DNA from: Mycolicibacterium moriokaense
GTDB lineage: Bacteria > Actinomycetota > Actinomycetes > Mycobacteriales > Mycobacteriaceae
NCBI RefSeq assembly: GCF_003347205.1
Contig: NZ_QQBJ01000021.1
Location: 55,818 to 119,817 of the forward strand
Direction of reading: 5' to 3'
Length of the DNA: 64,000 nucleotides
The notes beneath the pieces are model-generated. The model was not told the DNA's origin. It did no database searches and saw nothing but the letters and a program-made list of their open reading frames with translations. A program made the position numbers and the translations under genes. Shown here in pieces: positions 1-6,029 of this stretch (positions are counted from its first letter, which is position 1; every line of letters begins with the position of its first letter).

Positions 1-93
1 GGGGGAACCAGGGGGGCGGTGCCTATGCCACGGGCGGCGGCGTGGGGGCGGGGTGGGGAGCACCCCGCCTGGGTGTGCTGTCGCTGCTGTCAC
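1..93 (-). CDS. Partial phage gene, 5' end only
   Basis: An open frame starts with GTG at 93 and runs off the left edge. Its start overlaps the stop of the upstream 31-codon gene in a GTGA overlap, the junction style used throughout this operon. The 31 visible residues begin VTAATAHPGGVLPTPPPRRR and are Pro/Arg/His-rich. Position next to the small early genes would fit a terminase or another large phage gene, but nothing visible proves that. The assignment rests on the overlap and the open frame only. Confidence 0.45.
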   Translation of the reverse strand, partial: MTAATAHPGGVLPTPPPRRRPWHRHRPPGSP

Positions 94-185
94 GTCCTGG
101 TCCTCGTCGTCGTTTTTTCTTGGGCCTCGCGGCGGCGCTGCCGGTCGAGCGGGATCTCGATGGCGCGCCAGCCGCGGGGCTGCAT
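90..185 (-). CDS. Small phage protein, 31 aa, unknown function
   Basis: A short frame (MQPRGWRAIEIPLDRQRRRE...) begins with ATG 11 bp after the stop of the 262-aa gene and ends in a stop that overlaps the GTG of the next gene by 4 bp. It is very basic, with a run of Thr/Arg at the end. It is too short to assign. Its only support is its exact fit between two neighbours in a tightly packed operon. Confidence 0.4.
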   Translation of the reverse strand: MQPRGWRAIEIPLDRQRRREAQEKTTTRTRT

Positions 186-196
186 GTGGCCGCGCG

Positions 197-985
197 TTAG
201 ATGAGTGCGACGCGTGGTTCGTGCCGCTCGTCGTCGTTACGCTCTGCGGTCTGCCGCTGGGTATCGAATATTGCGATGCGGGTGCGGAACTCGGTGAGGG
301 TTGCGAGGCTCAGCGGTATGCCGTGGCGGGCCAGGATCCAGGCGTCGACGTGCCGGGAGCCTTCGACGCGGGCGGTCTGGTGTGCGGGTTCGAGGGTGGA
401 CGCGTCGGCGTCGGTGAGTATCTGCGTTCTGTGTTCGCTGTAGTCGATGCGGGCGGCGTCGGCGAAGGCGGTGAATCCTTGACTCGCTGCCGAACACATG
501 GCGATGGATTGTTGGGCGTTGCTCCAATGCTGCACGGCGTCGGTTCCCCGCGTGATGACGCCTTGGACGTTGTCGAGGTGGTCGACGGGTAGCGCGGCGA
601 TGGCGGCGGTGAGCGCGGCGGCGTGCGGTTCGAGTGCCACGTCCCATTGGTCGAGGACGGCGTCGGCGTGTTCGACGAGGGCGGCTCGCTTCTGCTGGAT
701 GCTGCGCTTGCGGGCAGCGTCGGCGATGCCGTGCCCTTGGTTTGCGAGCATGCGCTCAAGAGCGAGCCGCTGCACGGCCTTGTCGGTGTGGAAATCGCGG
801 CCAGCTTCGATCGCGTCGAGCACCGCGGCGTTGAGGTCGCCAGCCCCGCCGAGCATTGTTTCGGCGGTGTGGGCGAGCCTGTCGGCGTGGTCAAGCTGCT
901 CGACGAGGGCGGCTGGAAGCGGGACGCCAAGCGTTTCGGCGGTCTTCCTGACCTGGGAGGCGTAGAAGCGGGCTGTGAGTTGCAT
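197..985 (-). CDS. Phage hypothetical protein, 262 aa, alpha-helical
   Basis: The ATG start has a good Shine-Dalgarno sequence (AAAGGA) about 8 bp upstream and lies 13 bp after the previous stop. The protein is Ala-rich and appears almost wholly alpha-helical, with long stretches that could form coiled coils in the first 130 residues. It has no signal peptide or transmembrane segment. It is the largest gene of the element apart from the integrase. I do not recognise a family; similar Ala-rich proteins of unknown role occur in mycobacterial prophages. Confidence 0.7.
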   Translation of the reverse strand: MQLTARFYASQVRKTAETLGVPLPAALVEQLDHADRLAHTAETMLGGAGDLNAAVLDAIEAGRDFHTDKAVQRLALERMLANQGHGIADAARKRSIQQKRAALVEHADAVLDQWDVALEPHAAALTAAIAALPVDHLDNVQGVITRGTDAVQHWSNAQQSIAMCSAASQGFTAFADAARIDYSEHRTQILTDADASTLEPAHQTARVEGSRHVDAWILARHGIPLSLATLTEFRTRIAIFDTQRQTAERNDDERHEPRVALI

Positions 986-998
986 GTTGCTGGTCCTT

Positions 999-1346
999 TC
1001 AGAGGGTTGGTTCGTGAGTGGGGTCAGTTACCGTTCGGACGAAGTCGACGAGGCGTTGGCGCTCGGTGACCCTTGGCTTTCCGGGGTCGCCGCCTTCGCG
1101 CGGGACGCGGTTGCCGCGCGAGGTCTTGGGTTGCGACGGTGCGGAAAGGCGTTCTGTCACTTCCGCCATCCAGTCGCGCTCCCGTTCGGCCAGGATGGCG
1201 TGGAGGAACTGCCGGGCCGGGTCTTCTGGGGCAGCAGCACGTTTGTGCAGCTGCTCGAGCTCGTCGTGGTCCAGCTTGTCGATGAGTTGTTCGAGTTCGT
1301 CGTCGGTCATGTCGGCGATGAGTTTCTGGAGCTCGTTCCGGTTCAC
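999..1346 (-). CDS. Phage hypothetical protein, 115 aa, acidic N-terminus
   Basis: I place the start at GTG 1346 because it overlaps the upstream stop as GTGA; the frame itself is open further upstream. The N-terminal 45 residues (VNRNELQKLIADMTDDELEQ...) carry two similar acidic helices with the pattern DDELEQL / HDELEQL, suggesting a short internal repeat or coiled coil. The C-terminus is basic and Pro-rich, then ends in an acidic helix. The function is unknown. Confidence 0.65.
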   Translation of the reverse strand: MNRNELQKLIADMTDDELEQLIDKLDHDELEQLHKRAAAPEDPARQFLHAILAERERDWMAEVTERLSAPSQPKTSRGNRVPREGGDPGKPRVTERQRLVDFVRTVTDPTHEPTL

Positions 1347-1726
1347 TGTCGTCGTCCTTCGATGTGTTCGCGCAGCGCGGCTTCGTCGACGAACCAACGG
1401 CCGCCGATCTTCTTGCCTCCGAGTTGCGGAGCGAGACGGCGAGCCTGCCTCAGCGAGACGTTCATGCGGTCGGCTACCTCCTGGGTGATCGGCACTGTTG
1501 GCTGCTCGGGCACAGGATGGCTGATCGTCGGCGAATGGACGTCCGTTTGTCCGGCTGCGGCCATCGCGGCGATGATTTCGCCAGCTAGAACCTCATATTC
1601 GTCGTTCGGTGACCCTGTCCGTCTTCGGCTCCGGATCGTGGTCAATGTGGCCGACAGGGTTGTCCTCAAGGCGCGGCCGGTGAGGATCACGACGCCGTCG
1701 ACGCGTATCAGACCGGACTCGTTCAC
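1343..1726 (-). CDS. Helix-turn-helix DNA-binding protein, excisionase-like
   Basis: A 127-aa protein starting at GTG 1726 in a GTGA overlap with the upstream stop. Residues ~82-123 (ITQEVADRMNVSLRQARRLA then GGRWFVDEAALREHIEG) read as a MerR/excisionase-type winged helix: an HTH followed by a wing and a short helix. In elements with large serine integrases, small proteins of this kind can act as recombination directionality factors or as regulators. It lies seven genes from the integrase, so that role is inferred only. The N-terminal 80 residues resemble nothing I know. Confidence 0.6.
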   Translation of the reverse strand: MNESGLIRVDGVVILTGRALRTTLSATLTTIRSRRRTGSPNDEYEVLAGEIIAAMAAAGQTDVHSPTISHPVPEQPTVPITQEVADRMNVSLRQARRLAPQLGGKKIGGRWFVDEAALREHIEGRRQ

Positions 1727-1860
1727 TGGTCCGGTCCGTCTCCGCAGTCGGTGCAGACGCCGTACCGGCCGCGGCTGGTGTGTCCGCAGTTGGCGGCGCG
1801 CTCGGCGTCGTCCTGGTGGTCGACGTCGGCGCGCCACTCGTCGAGTTCGAGCGCCGTCAT
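1723..1860 (-). CDS. Small Cys-containing phage protein, 45 aa
   Basis: Start ATG 1860 overlaps the WhiB gene's stop (ATGA), and its own stop overlaps the next GTG. The acidic N-terminal half (MTALELDEWRADVDHQDD) is followed by a segment with Cys, His, Cys and Cys (NCGH...VCTDCG), which could hold one metal ion as a small zinc knuckle. The function is unknown. The overlaps on both sides are the main support for it being real. Confidence 0.55.
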   Translation of the reverse strand: MTALELDEWRADVDHQDDAERAANCGHTSRGRYGVCTDCGDGPDQ

Positions 1861-2147
1861 GGGCTCATCTGGCCGTACGAGTTGACGACTAAGCCAGCGA
1901 CGACACCCCGCGGTCGGCGGGTCGGCCGCTGCTGGTCCAGCCACGCACGGCAAGGGTCCAAGGCTGGACAGGTCGCGCAGAGCCGCAGAGCGGCCGTCCG
2001 GGACGCGTCGCGTTCAGCCCTGGTGGGCCCGTCGACGCGGTACTCGGCGACAGTCCGCTCGAGCAGGTCTGCGTGGCCTTGGCACGCTGCGCCGGGAAGG
2101 TCGGGGACGGCGCCGAGCAGCGTACGGATTGTGGCCCAGTCGGTCAC
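1857..2147 (-). CDS. WhiB-family protein encoded by the phage element
   Basis: A 96-aa protein with the WhiB fingerprint: Cys22, then Cys57-x2-Cys60-x5-Cys66, the four ligands that bind a [4Fe-4S] cluster in this actinobacteria-specific family. A glycine turn GVVAG (81-85) follows, a variant of the usual G[IV]WGG motif, and then a short tail. WhiB proteins act with the primary sigma factor on promoters; phage versions (for example WhiBTM4) can interfere with host WhiB2. Start GTG 2147 overlaps the previous stop. The C-terminal basic DNA-binding tail is very short, so it may work by binding sigma or RNA polymerase rather than DNA; that is inference. Confidence 0.85.
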   Translation of the reverse strand: MTDWATIRTLLGAVPDLPGAACQGHADLLERTVAEYRVDGPTRAERDASRTAALRLCATCPALDPCRAWLDQQRPTRRPRGVVAGLVVNSYGQMSP

Positions 2148-2353
2148 TGGTCTGCCTCACGTTCATGGATGGGTGCGGTGATGTCCCGCACTGCTGGCGG
2201 GGTCGTCGCGCTGTGGGTACAGCGTCGGGCCGGGTCGATGGGTGTGAGATCTGGTCCGAGACGCCACCCGGACGGGTCACACCGGCGACAGGCCCGGATC
2301 GCAGCGAAGCGTTCTTCGCGCGCGGCCTGATCGACGGCTCTGCGGCGACTCAC
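2144..2353 (-). CDS. Small phage zinc-ribbon-like protein, 69 aa
   Basis: GTG 2353 overlaps the stop of the iteron-bearing gene (GTGA). The sequence carries ACRRCDPSGW and, 20 residues later, CTH, giving a CxxC...CxH arrangement that could bind one zinc. The N-terminal helix is basic (SRRRAVDQAAREERFAA). Proteins with a CxxCDxxGW segment are common small gene products in mycobacteriophages, usually of unknown role. Confidence 0.6.
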   Translation of the reverse strand: MSRRRAVDQAAREERFAAIRACRRCDPSGWRLGPDLTPIDPARRCTHSATTPPAVRDITAPIHEREADQ

Positions 2354-3117
2354 GCCGACTCTTCGCGTGAGAGCTTCGGGTGTCGACAGCTCGCGACCGC
2401 TTCGCCGAGGTCGACTTGTCCGAACTCGTCGCAGTCCGGGCAGGCGGCGATCGCGTCGCGGCGGGCCTGACTCTTGGTGCGGGTCCGGTCGTGCTGCCGC
2501 GCTTGCCATGCGTCGTGGCCGCGGCGATGGTCACCGCAGGGGCGGCAGTTCTGGCGGGTGCCTGTGGGGTGCTCGGGGCAGAAGGGGGGCGGCTCGGGAT
2601 CTGGGCTCGCGACGTCGAGCGGTCGGTACTCGGCCGACTCGGCGTTCTCCCCTCCTTCTTCAAGTTCTCCAACAGAAGGAAGATTGGCAAGATCTGCACA
2701 TCGTCCTTGGTCGGATCTTGCCGACGTGCTTGGTCGGATCTTGCCAATCGGTTGGTCGGATCTTGCCAATGGCACGTCAGAGCCTTGGTCGGATCTTGCC
2801 AATGGCACGTCAGCGGCCCGATACGCCTGCGCCCGGTCGCCGTAGAAGTCCTGCGTTGAAATTGCCAACAGGTCGCCGGTGTCCTGCAACCTGCGCACTG
2901 CCCAAGACACGGTGCGTCGCGATGCATTGCCGCCCAACGCTAGGCGAATGTCGTCATGCGATGCGCGCCACCAAATCTCGCCGTCGACCATCCTGCGGCC
3001 ATTCGTTTCACCGGGGAGTTCGGTCACGTATCGGACCAACGCCAAGATGCACGCGCCGAGCGCACCGGCGCGACCAATATCGGCGGGCAACACCTTCAGA
3101 AAGGGCGGCGGTCTCAT
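2350..3117 (-). CDS. Winged-helix replication-initiator-like phage protein with iterons inside its gene
   Basis: A 255-aa protein starting at ATG 3117 (ATGA overlap). Residues ~10-90 look like a winged-helix DNA-binding domain: helices around GACILALVRY and HDDIRLALGG, recognition helix NASRRTVSWAVRRLQD, then a wing GDLLAIS. Residues 105-140 contain the pentad ARSDQ three times, encoded by the DNA repeats listed separately. The C-terminal half has several Cys/His pairs (CPEH, CRPCGDH, CPDCD), suggesting one or two zinc sites. The layout resembles phage replication initiators such as lambda O, whose gene contains the origin. The role as initiator is inferred. Confidence 0.65.
   Translation of the reverse strand: MRPPPFLKVLPADIGRAGALGACILALVRYVTELPGETNGRRMVDGEIWWRASHDDIRLALGGNASRRTVSWAVRRLQDTGDLLAISTQDFYGDRAQAYRAADVPLARSDQGSDVPLARSDQPIGKIRPSTSARSDQGRCADLANLPSVGELEEGGENAESAEYRPLDVASPDPEPPPFCPEHPTGTRQNCRPCGDHRRGHDAWQARQHDRTRTKSQARRDAIAACPDCDEFGQVDLGEAVASCRHPKLSREESA
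2683..2813 (+). repeat. Iteron-like array: four direct 16-bp repeats plus one inverted partial copy
   Basis: The unit TTGGTCGGATCTTGCC occurs exactly at 2707-2722, 2730-2745, 2752-2767 and 2785-2800. The last two copies extend to a 29-bp match (2752-2780 and 2785-2813). A partial inverted copy (ATTGGCAAGATC) lies at 2683-2694. Start-to-start distances are 23, 22 and 33 bp, all near multiples of one helical turn, so all units would face the same side of DNA. Copies 1, 3 and 4 are read in one frame and copy 2 in another. The array resembles replication-origin iterons or a multi-site operator. Confidence 0.75.
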
Positions 3118-3464
3118 GGTGCGGTAGTCCGTTCGGCGTGCCACGCACACGGACGGCCCGCAACTTTCACCGCTTGGCGGCACGGCCGACCGTCAGTCCG
3201 CGGCCGTCCACAGCGCGGCGCGGGCGAGATGCGCTCACGTATGGCGGCGGGCAGCGGGCCGAGTTGTTCGTGCGGCTGGTAGGCGTCCCCGCAGGTGGCA
3301 TTCTCACCGTTCGCGAGTTCGGCCTTGTCGACGAGCCACGCCATGTTCTCACCGTCGGTGGTCACGCACAGCGCGAGGACGTAACCGGCCAGACCGACGT
3401 CGCAGAGGCACGCACTGCGGTCCCAGTCGACGATTGCGAACCTGTCGAGTGCGTCGTTCATCAC
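3114..3464 (-). CDS. Phage hypothetical protein with C-terminal Cys/His cluster, 116 aa
   Basis: The start is GTG 3464 (GTGA overlap with the upstream stop) or the ATG immediately after it at 3461. The C-terminal part CGRPRTDGRPCRQ...GRPCAWH has the spacing Cys-x9-Cys, Cys-x2-His, a small metal-binding module seen in several actinophage proteins. The N-terminal 60 residues contain a possible mixed alpha/beta segment (DVGLAGYVLALCVTTDGENM). No enzyme motif is visible and the function is unknown. Confidence 0.6.
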   Translation of the reverse strand: MMNDALDRFAIVDWDRSACLCDVGLAGYVLALCVTTDGENMAWLVDKAELANGENATCGDAYQPHEQLGPLPAAIRERISPAPRCGRPRTDGRPCRQAVKVAGRPCAWHAERTTAP

Positions 3465-3655
3465 GCGTCCTGCTGGCGCGTCTCCGCGTCGCGGGCGGCC
3501 GTCGCGGCGTCAAGCAGTCGGCCAGCAAGCTCGATCGCGAACTCGGGAACGACAGAGAATGGATCCGTACCGGATCCGACCGCGATCACGACCCGCCCCG
3601 GACGCGACGCATTAGGCGCCACATGGACCTGCGGCTCGTCGGGTGCCTTGTTCAC
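3461..3655 (-). CDS. Small phage protein, 64 aa, unknown function
   Basis: Starts at GTG 3655 in a GTGA overlap with the upstream gene and ends in an overlap with the next. The N-terminus is probably beta-rich (VVIAVGSGTDPFSVVPEFAI) and the C-terminus is a helix rich in Ala, Arg and Asp. There is no Cys pair, signal or transmembrane segment. It has no recognisable family; its place in the overlap chain supports expression. Confidence 0.55.
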   Translation of the reverse strand: MNKAPDEPQVHVAPNASRPGRVVIAVGSGTDPFSVVPEFAIELAGRLLDAATAARDAETRQQDA

Positions 3656-3882
3656 GCGACACCGCTGGGTATCGAAGCGCTGGCGGGCCGGAACAACTCT
3701 GCAAGCCTGATCCGCTGTTCATCGGTCAGTGGCGGCGCTTCGGCGAGCACCTTCTCGATGTAGGCGGCGGTGCGTTCCGCTCGAAAAGTTCGGCGCGCCT
3801 CGATGGTCTCGGGGTGGTCTGGGCCGAGTTTTCGAGTCTTGATGCCGAGGTCAGATCGGGCTTTCGTCCAGGTGTTGGACAT
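3652..3882 (-). CDS. First gene of the phage early operon, 76 aa hypothetical
   Basis: ATG 3882 is preceded by a strong Shine-Dalgarno sequence (AAGGGGA) 3-4 bp upstream and by a 120-bp non-coding leader, so it is probably the first gene of the overlapping series that runs leftward. The protein is basic and helical, with a C-terminal segment LTDEQRIRLAELFRPAS that resembles the tail of many short mycobacteriophage proteins of unknown function. Confidence 0.65.
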   Translation of the reverse strand: MSNTWTKARSDLGIKTRKLGPDHPETIEARRTFRAERTAAYIEKVLAEAPPLTDEQRIRLAELFRPASASIPSGVA

Positions 3883-4002
3883 TCGTTCCCCTTGTGGGCA
3901 GCAGAATCACTGCTCCCGGTGGGGAACACTTACGACACCAGAGTGAGCGGCCAGGGTGCCATGACCGGCGAACTATTGCCCGCAAGCATAGGTGAAGCGC
4001 CG
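3883..4002 (-). promoter_or_regulatory. Leader and likely promoter of the leftward phage operon
   Basis: This is the only non-coding gap of any size in the element. It separates the integrase/zinc-ribbon pair from the overlapping small genes. It ends in the AAGGGGA ribosome binding site of the 76-aa gene. I could not pick a convincing -35/-10 pair by eye. Its position makes it the natural place for a promoter and operator. Confidence 0.4.
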
Positions 4003-4395
4003 CTACAGGTCCGAGAGGTCGAGCCGCAGCGTGTCGGCCTCTGCCAGCGCGGCGCCGATGCGTTGCAAAGTGTCCATTCTGAGCGGGCGATCGCGGCCGC
4101 ATCGCTTGCACCTGAGTGTGTACGTCTTGTGCAACCGATCTGGCGGATCGGGTCGGTCGGCTGCTGCCATGTCGACGAACTCGTCATCTTTTCGGTATCT
4201 GAGGTCTCGGACGTTCACATGCCAGCCGTCGCATTTTGGCCAGACGGCGATAGCGCCGAGGCTGACCTCGGGATGCTGGCCTTTGTCGGTGCAGAGCACG
4301 CGGATAAGCCGTTGTCCCGGAATCGAACTCGGCCTGCGCGATGCTCGTCGACGGTTGGGCGAATCCGGTGCACCGGGTGCTCGTCTACGGCTCAT
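4003..4395 (-). CDS. Zinc-ribbon protein next to the integrase, 130 aa
   Basis: ATG 4395 overlaps the integrase stop (ATGA), so the two are likely co-translated. The N-terminus is basic (SRRRAPGAPDSPNRRRASRR). A central region has Cys39-type single residues, and CKRCGRD follows near residue 100, consistent with a small zinc ribbon. Coupling to the integrase makes it a candidate accessory or directionality factor, but it has no recognisable excisionase fold, so that is only a suggestion from position. Confidence 0.6.
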   Translation of the reverse strand: MSRRRAPGAPDSPNRRRASRRPSSIPGQRLIRVLCTDKGQHPEVSLGAIAVWPKCDGWHVNVRDLRYRKDDEFVDMAAADRPDPPDRLHKTYTLRCKRCGRDRPLRMDTLQRIGAALAEADTLRLDLSDL

Positions 4396-5828
4396 CGGGC
4401 TCTCCACTCGATTCGCACGTCGTCGGGGTTAAATCCGGGTCCACGGCGCGTCGGGTCGATAACCACCCGGATCCCGAGGGTGCTGAGCACCGCGCGGCGC
4501 TGCGCGATCGTCATGTCGTCCCACCGTTGACCGGCCTGTGGTCCCGCCAATGGCCGCAGCGCGTCAAGGTCGAGCGACACCACCGACGCGGCGCGACGCT
4601 GCTCCGCTTCGTCAAGCTGCGGTTGCAGACGAGCGGTGATCCGACGCAACTGCTCGGCGGTGATAGCGCCGTCGGCGAACGCGTCGGCCGACTCAGCCAG
4701 TCGTCGGCTCACTTCGTCGACACGCTCCGACCACCTTCGGGCTTCGGCGTCGTCGCCGAGCAGAAAGTCGAGCGCGTCAGGCATCGACATACGGCCAATA
4801 ACAACACCTTTGACCAACTCGTCGACTGCGGGCTCAGAGCGGCCGACACAGCCCTTCCCATCGCACACGTACAAGTCGAGCGGTCGGCCGTGCGCTCCAC
4901 GTTTGGTAACCGCGCGCAGCTTCTCGCCGCAGACTCCGCACTCCCCGATTCCCCACGACAGCAGATGTCGGCGCGCCCCCGGCCTGGTCGTGCCGTTCGA
5001 TTGCCGACCCGGTTCCGACAGCAGCGCGACGACCTTCTCGTGCTTGGCGCGGTCCACCAGCGCGGGCCAGCATCCGTCGAAACATTCCTCGTCGGCCTGT
5101 CCACGGTGGTGGATCCGCTGCGCGATATTGGAGTCCCGCAGCGCGAGCTTCTTCACCGACGTCTTCCCCCACCGCGCGGATTTCGGCGCCGGAACGCCGC
5201 GATCGTTCAACCGATCGGTGATGCCGCGCAGCGATTCGCCCGACAGCAGTCGGTCGACGACTTCCCGGACTACATCGGCCTCCTGCGGGTGTTCGGTCCA
5301 GTTCGCCGCCGATCCTGCGCCGTGCTTCTGCCACCCGTAGCCAAGGTCACCGGACGGCCTGCCCGAGCGGGCGCGCCGGACCGCAGCGGCAGTGACGCGC
5401 TCGGATTTGATTTCCGACTCCCATGTCGCCAACGCGCCCTGGATGTCGACCCAGCTGCGACCGGCCGCGGTCGACAGATCGTAGTCGCCGCCCTGCGCCT
5501 CGGAGACGTTCACCTTGCAGGCGTGAAAGGAGTCGATGAACTGAGCGCGCTCGCCGCGGTTCCTGGTCATGCGCGTCAGCTGGAAGACGATCACGCGGTC
5601 GATCCTGCGGTCTCGAGCCAGCTTCAGCACCTTCTGATAGCCGGGGCGCTCGGCACCGCGAAAGGCGCTGATGTCGTTGTCGGAGTGCTCGGCCACGATC
5701 TGGTAATCGCGGGCGGACGCGAACGTCCGGGCGTGTTCCAGCTGATCGGCGACGCCAACCGCTTGACCTGTGGTGTCCTGGCTTATGCGCGCGTACAGGG
5801 CAACTCTCTCCCCCGCAGAAGTATTCAC
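4392..5828 (-). CDS. int: Large serine recombinase, phage integrase
   Basis: A 478-aa protein starting at GTG 5828. The N-terminal resolvase domain has the catalytic serine in YARIS (Ser16), the conserved segment GYQKVLKLA, and Arg-containing QLTRMTRNR (83-91). A recombinase domain follows, with a zinc ribbon with Cys297, Cys300, Cys322 and Cys327, then a C-terminal coiled-coil-like helix (about 350-410) as in phiRv1 and Bxb1 integrases. It inserts phage DNA by serine-linked double-strand exchange at short attachment sites. It is transcribed away from the junction, which lies just outside its start codon. Confidence 0.95.
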   Translation of the reverse strand: MNTSAGERVALYARISQDTTGQAVGVADQLEHARTFASARDYQIVAEHSDNDISAFRGAERPGYQKVLKLARDRRIDRVIVFQLTRMTRNRGERAQFIDSFHACKVNVSEAQGGDYDLSTAAGRSWVDIQGALATWESEIKSERVTAAAVRRARSGRPSGDLGYGWQKHGAGSAANWTEHPQEADVVREVVDRLLSGESLRGITDRLNDRGVPAPKSARWGKTSVKKLALRDSNIAQRIHHRGQADEECFDGCWPALVDRAKHEKVVALLSEPGRQSNGTTRPGARRHLLSWGIGECGVCGEKLRAVTKRGAHGRPLDLYVCDGKGCVGRSEPAVDELVKGVVIGRMSMPDALDFLLGDDAEARRWSERVDEVSRRLAESADAFADGAITAEQLRRITARLQPQLDEAEQRRAASVVSLDLDALRPLAGPQAGQRWDDMTIAQRRAVLSTLGIRVVIDPTRRGPGFNPDDVRIEWRAR

Positions 5829-5875
5829 ATGCTAGAGCCTACGGTATTTCCCGGCGGCGTCGGCAAGACGTGGCA
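5829..5875. other. Phage-chromosome junction (attachment site half)
   Basis: The integrase gene begins at 5828 and chromosomal coding sequence is recognisable from about 5847 (codons for FPGGVGKTW). The hybrid attachment site must therefore fall in about 40 bp here. Serine integrases cross over at a 2-bp core, which cannot be located without the other end of the element or an empty site. Confidence 0.6.
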
Positions 5876-6029
5876 GGAAGGCGACTTCGAGACGCTGCTC
5901 GGCGACGTGACGGCCAAGGTGTTCGACGTCTACGGCGACTCGACGGTCGTGTATCCGGGCCATGGCGACGACACCACGCTCGGCGCGGAGCGGCCGCACC
6001 TCGCCGAATGGAAGGAACGCGGTTGGTGA
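5847..6029 (+). pseudogene. 3' remnant of an MBL-fold metallo-hydrolase gene, cut by the prophage
   Basis: The open frame ending at 6029 encodes FPGGVGKTWQEGDFETLLGD... and then YPGHGDDTTLGAERPHLAEW, the C-terminal signature of glyoxalase-II-like MBL-fold hydrolases. That part includes the metal-binding GHGDD segment but lacks the N-terminal HxHxDH motif and about two thirds of the protein. The in-frame sequence to the left is antisense to the integrase and unrelated. The stop overlaps the SDR start as GTGA, so the intact gene was probably the first gene of a two-gene operon. Confidence 0.8.

Larger units (their letters stand above)
1..5846 (-). mobile_element. Right part of an integrated phage-like element (prophage), left end outside window
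   Basis: A block of minus-strand genes ends with a large serine integrase at the junction with chromosomal sequence. It also holds a WhiB-like protein, small Cys-rich proteins and an excisionase-like helix-turn-helix protein, as in small mycobacterial prophages such as phiRv1. No capsid or tail gene is visible, so the structural part, if any, lies to the left. The right boundary is inferred from the point near 5847 where a chromosomal MBL-hydrolase gene resumes in mid-sequence. Whether the element is complete or active cannot be judged here. Confidence 0.85.

Noticed and set aside
1723-1953. Longer version (76 aa) of the 45-aa Cys protein
   Set aside because: The extra N-terminus overlaps the WhiB coding region; the ATGA overlap at 1857-1860 favours the shorter form.
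2707-2813. Repeat array considered as a CRISPR array
   Set aside because: Units are 16 bp with 6-17-bp gaps, there is no leader or cas gene, and the units lie inside a coding frame; iterons or operators fit better.
4341-6029. Long plus-strand open frame of 562 codons across the integrase region
   Set aside because: Most of it is antisense to the clearly coding serine integrase; only the last ~60 codons (hydrolase remnant) are meaningful.
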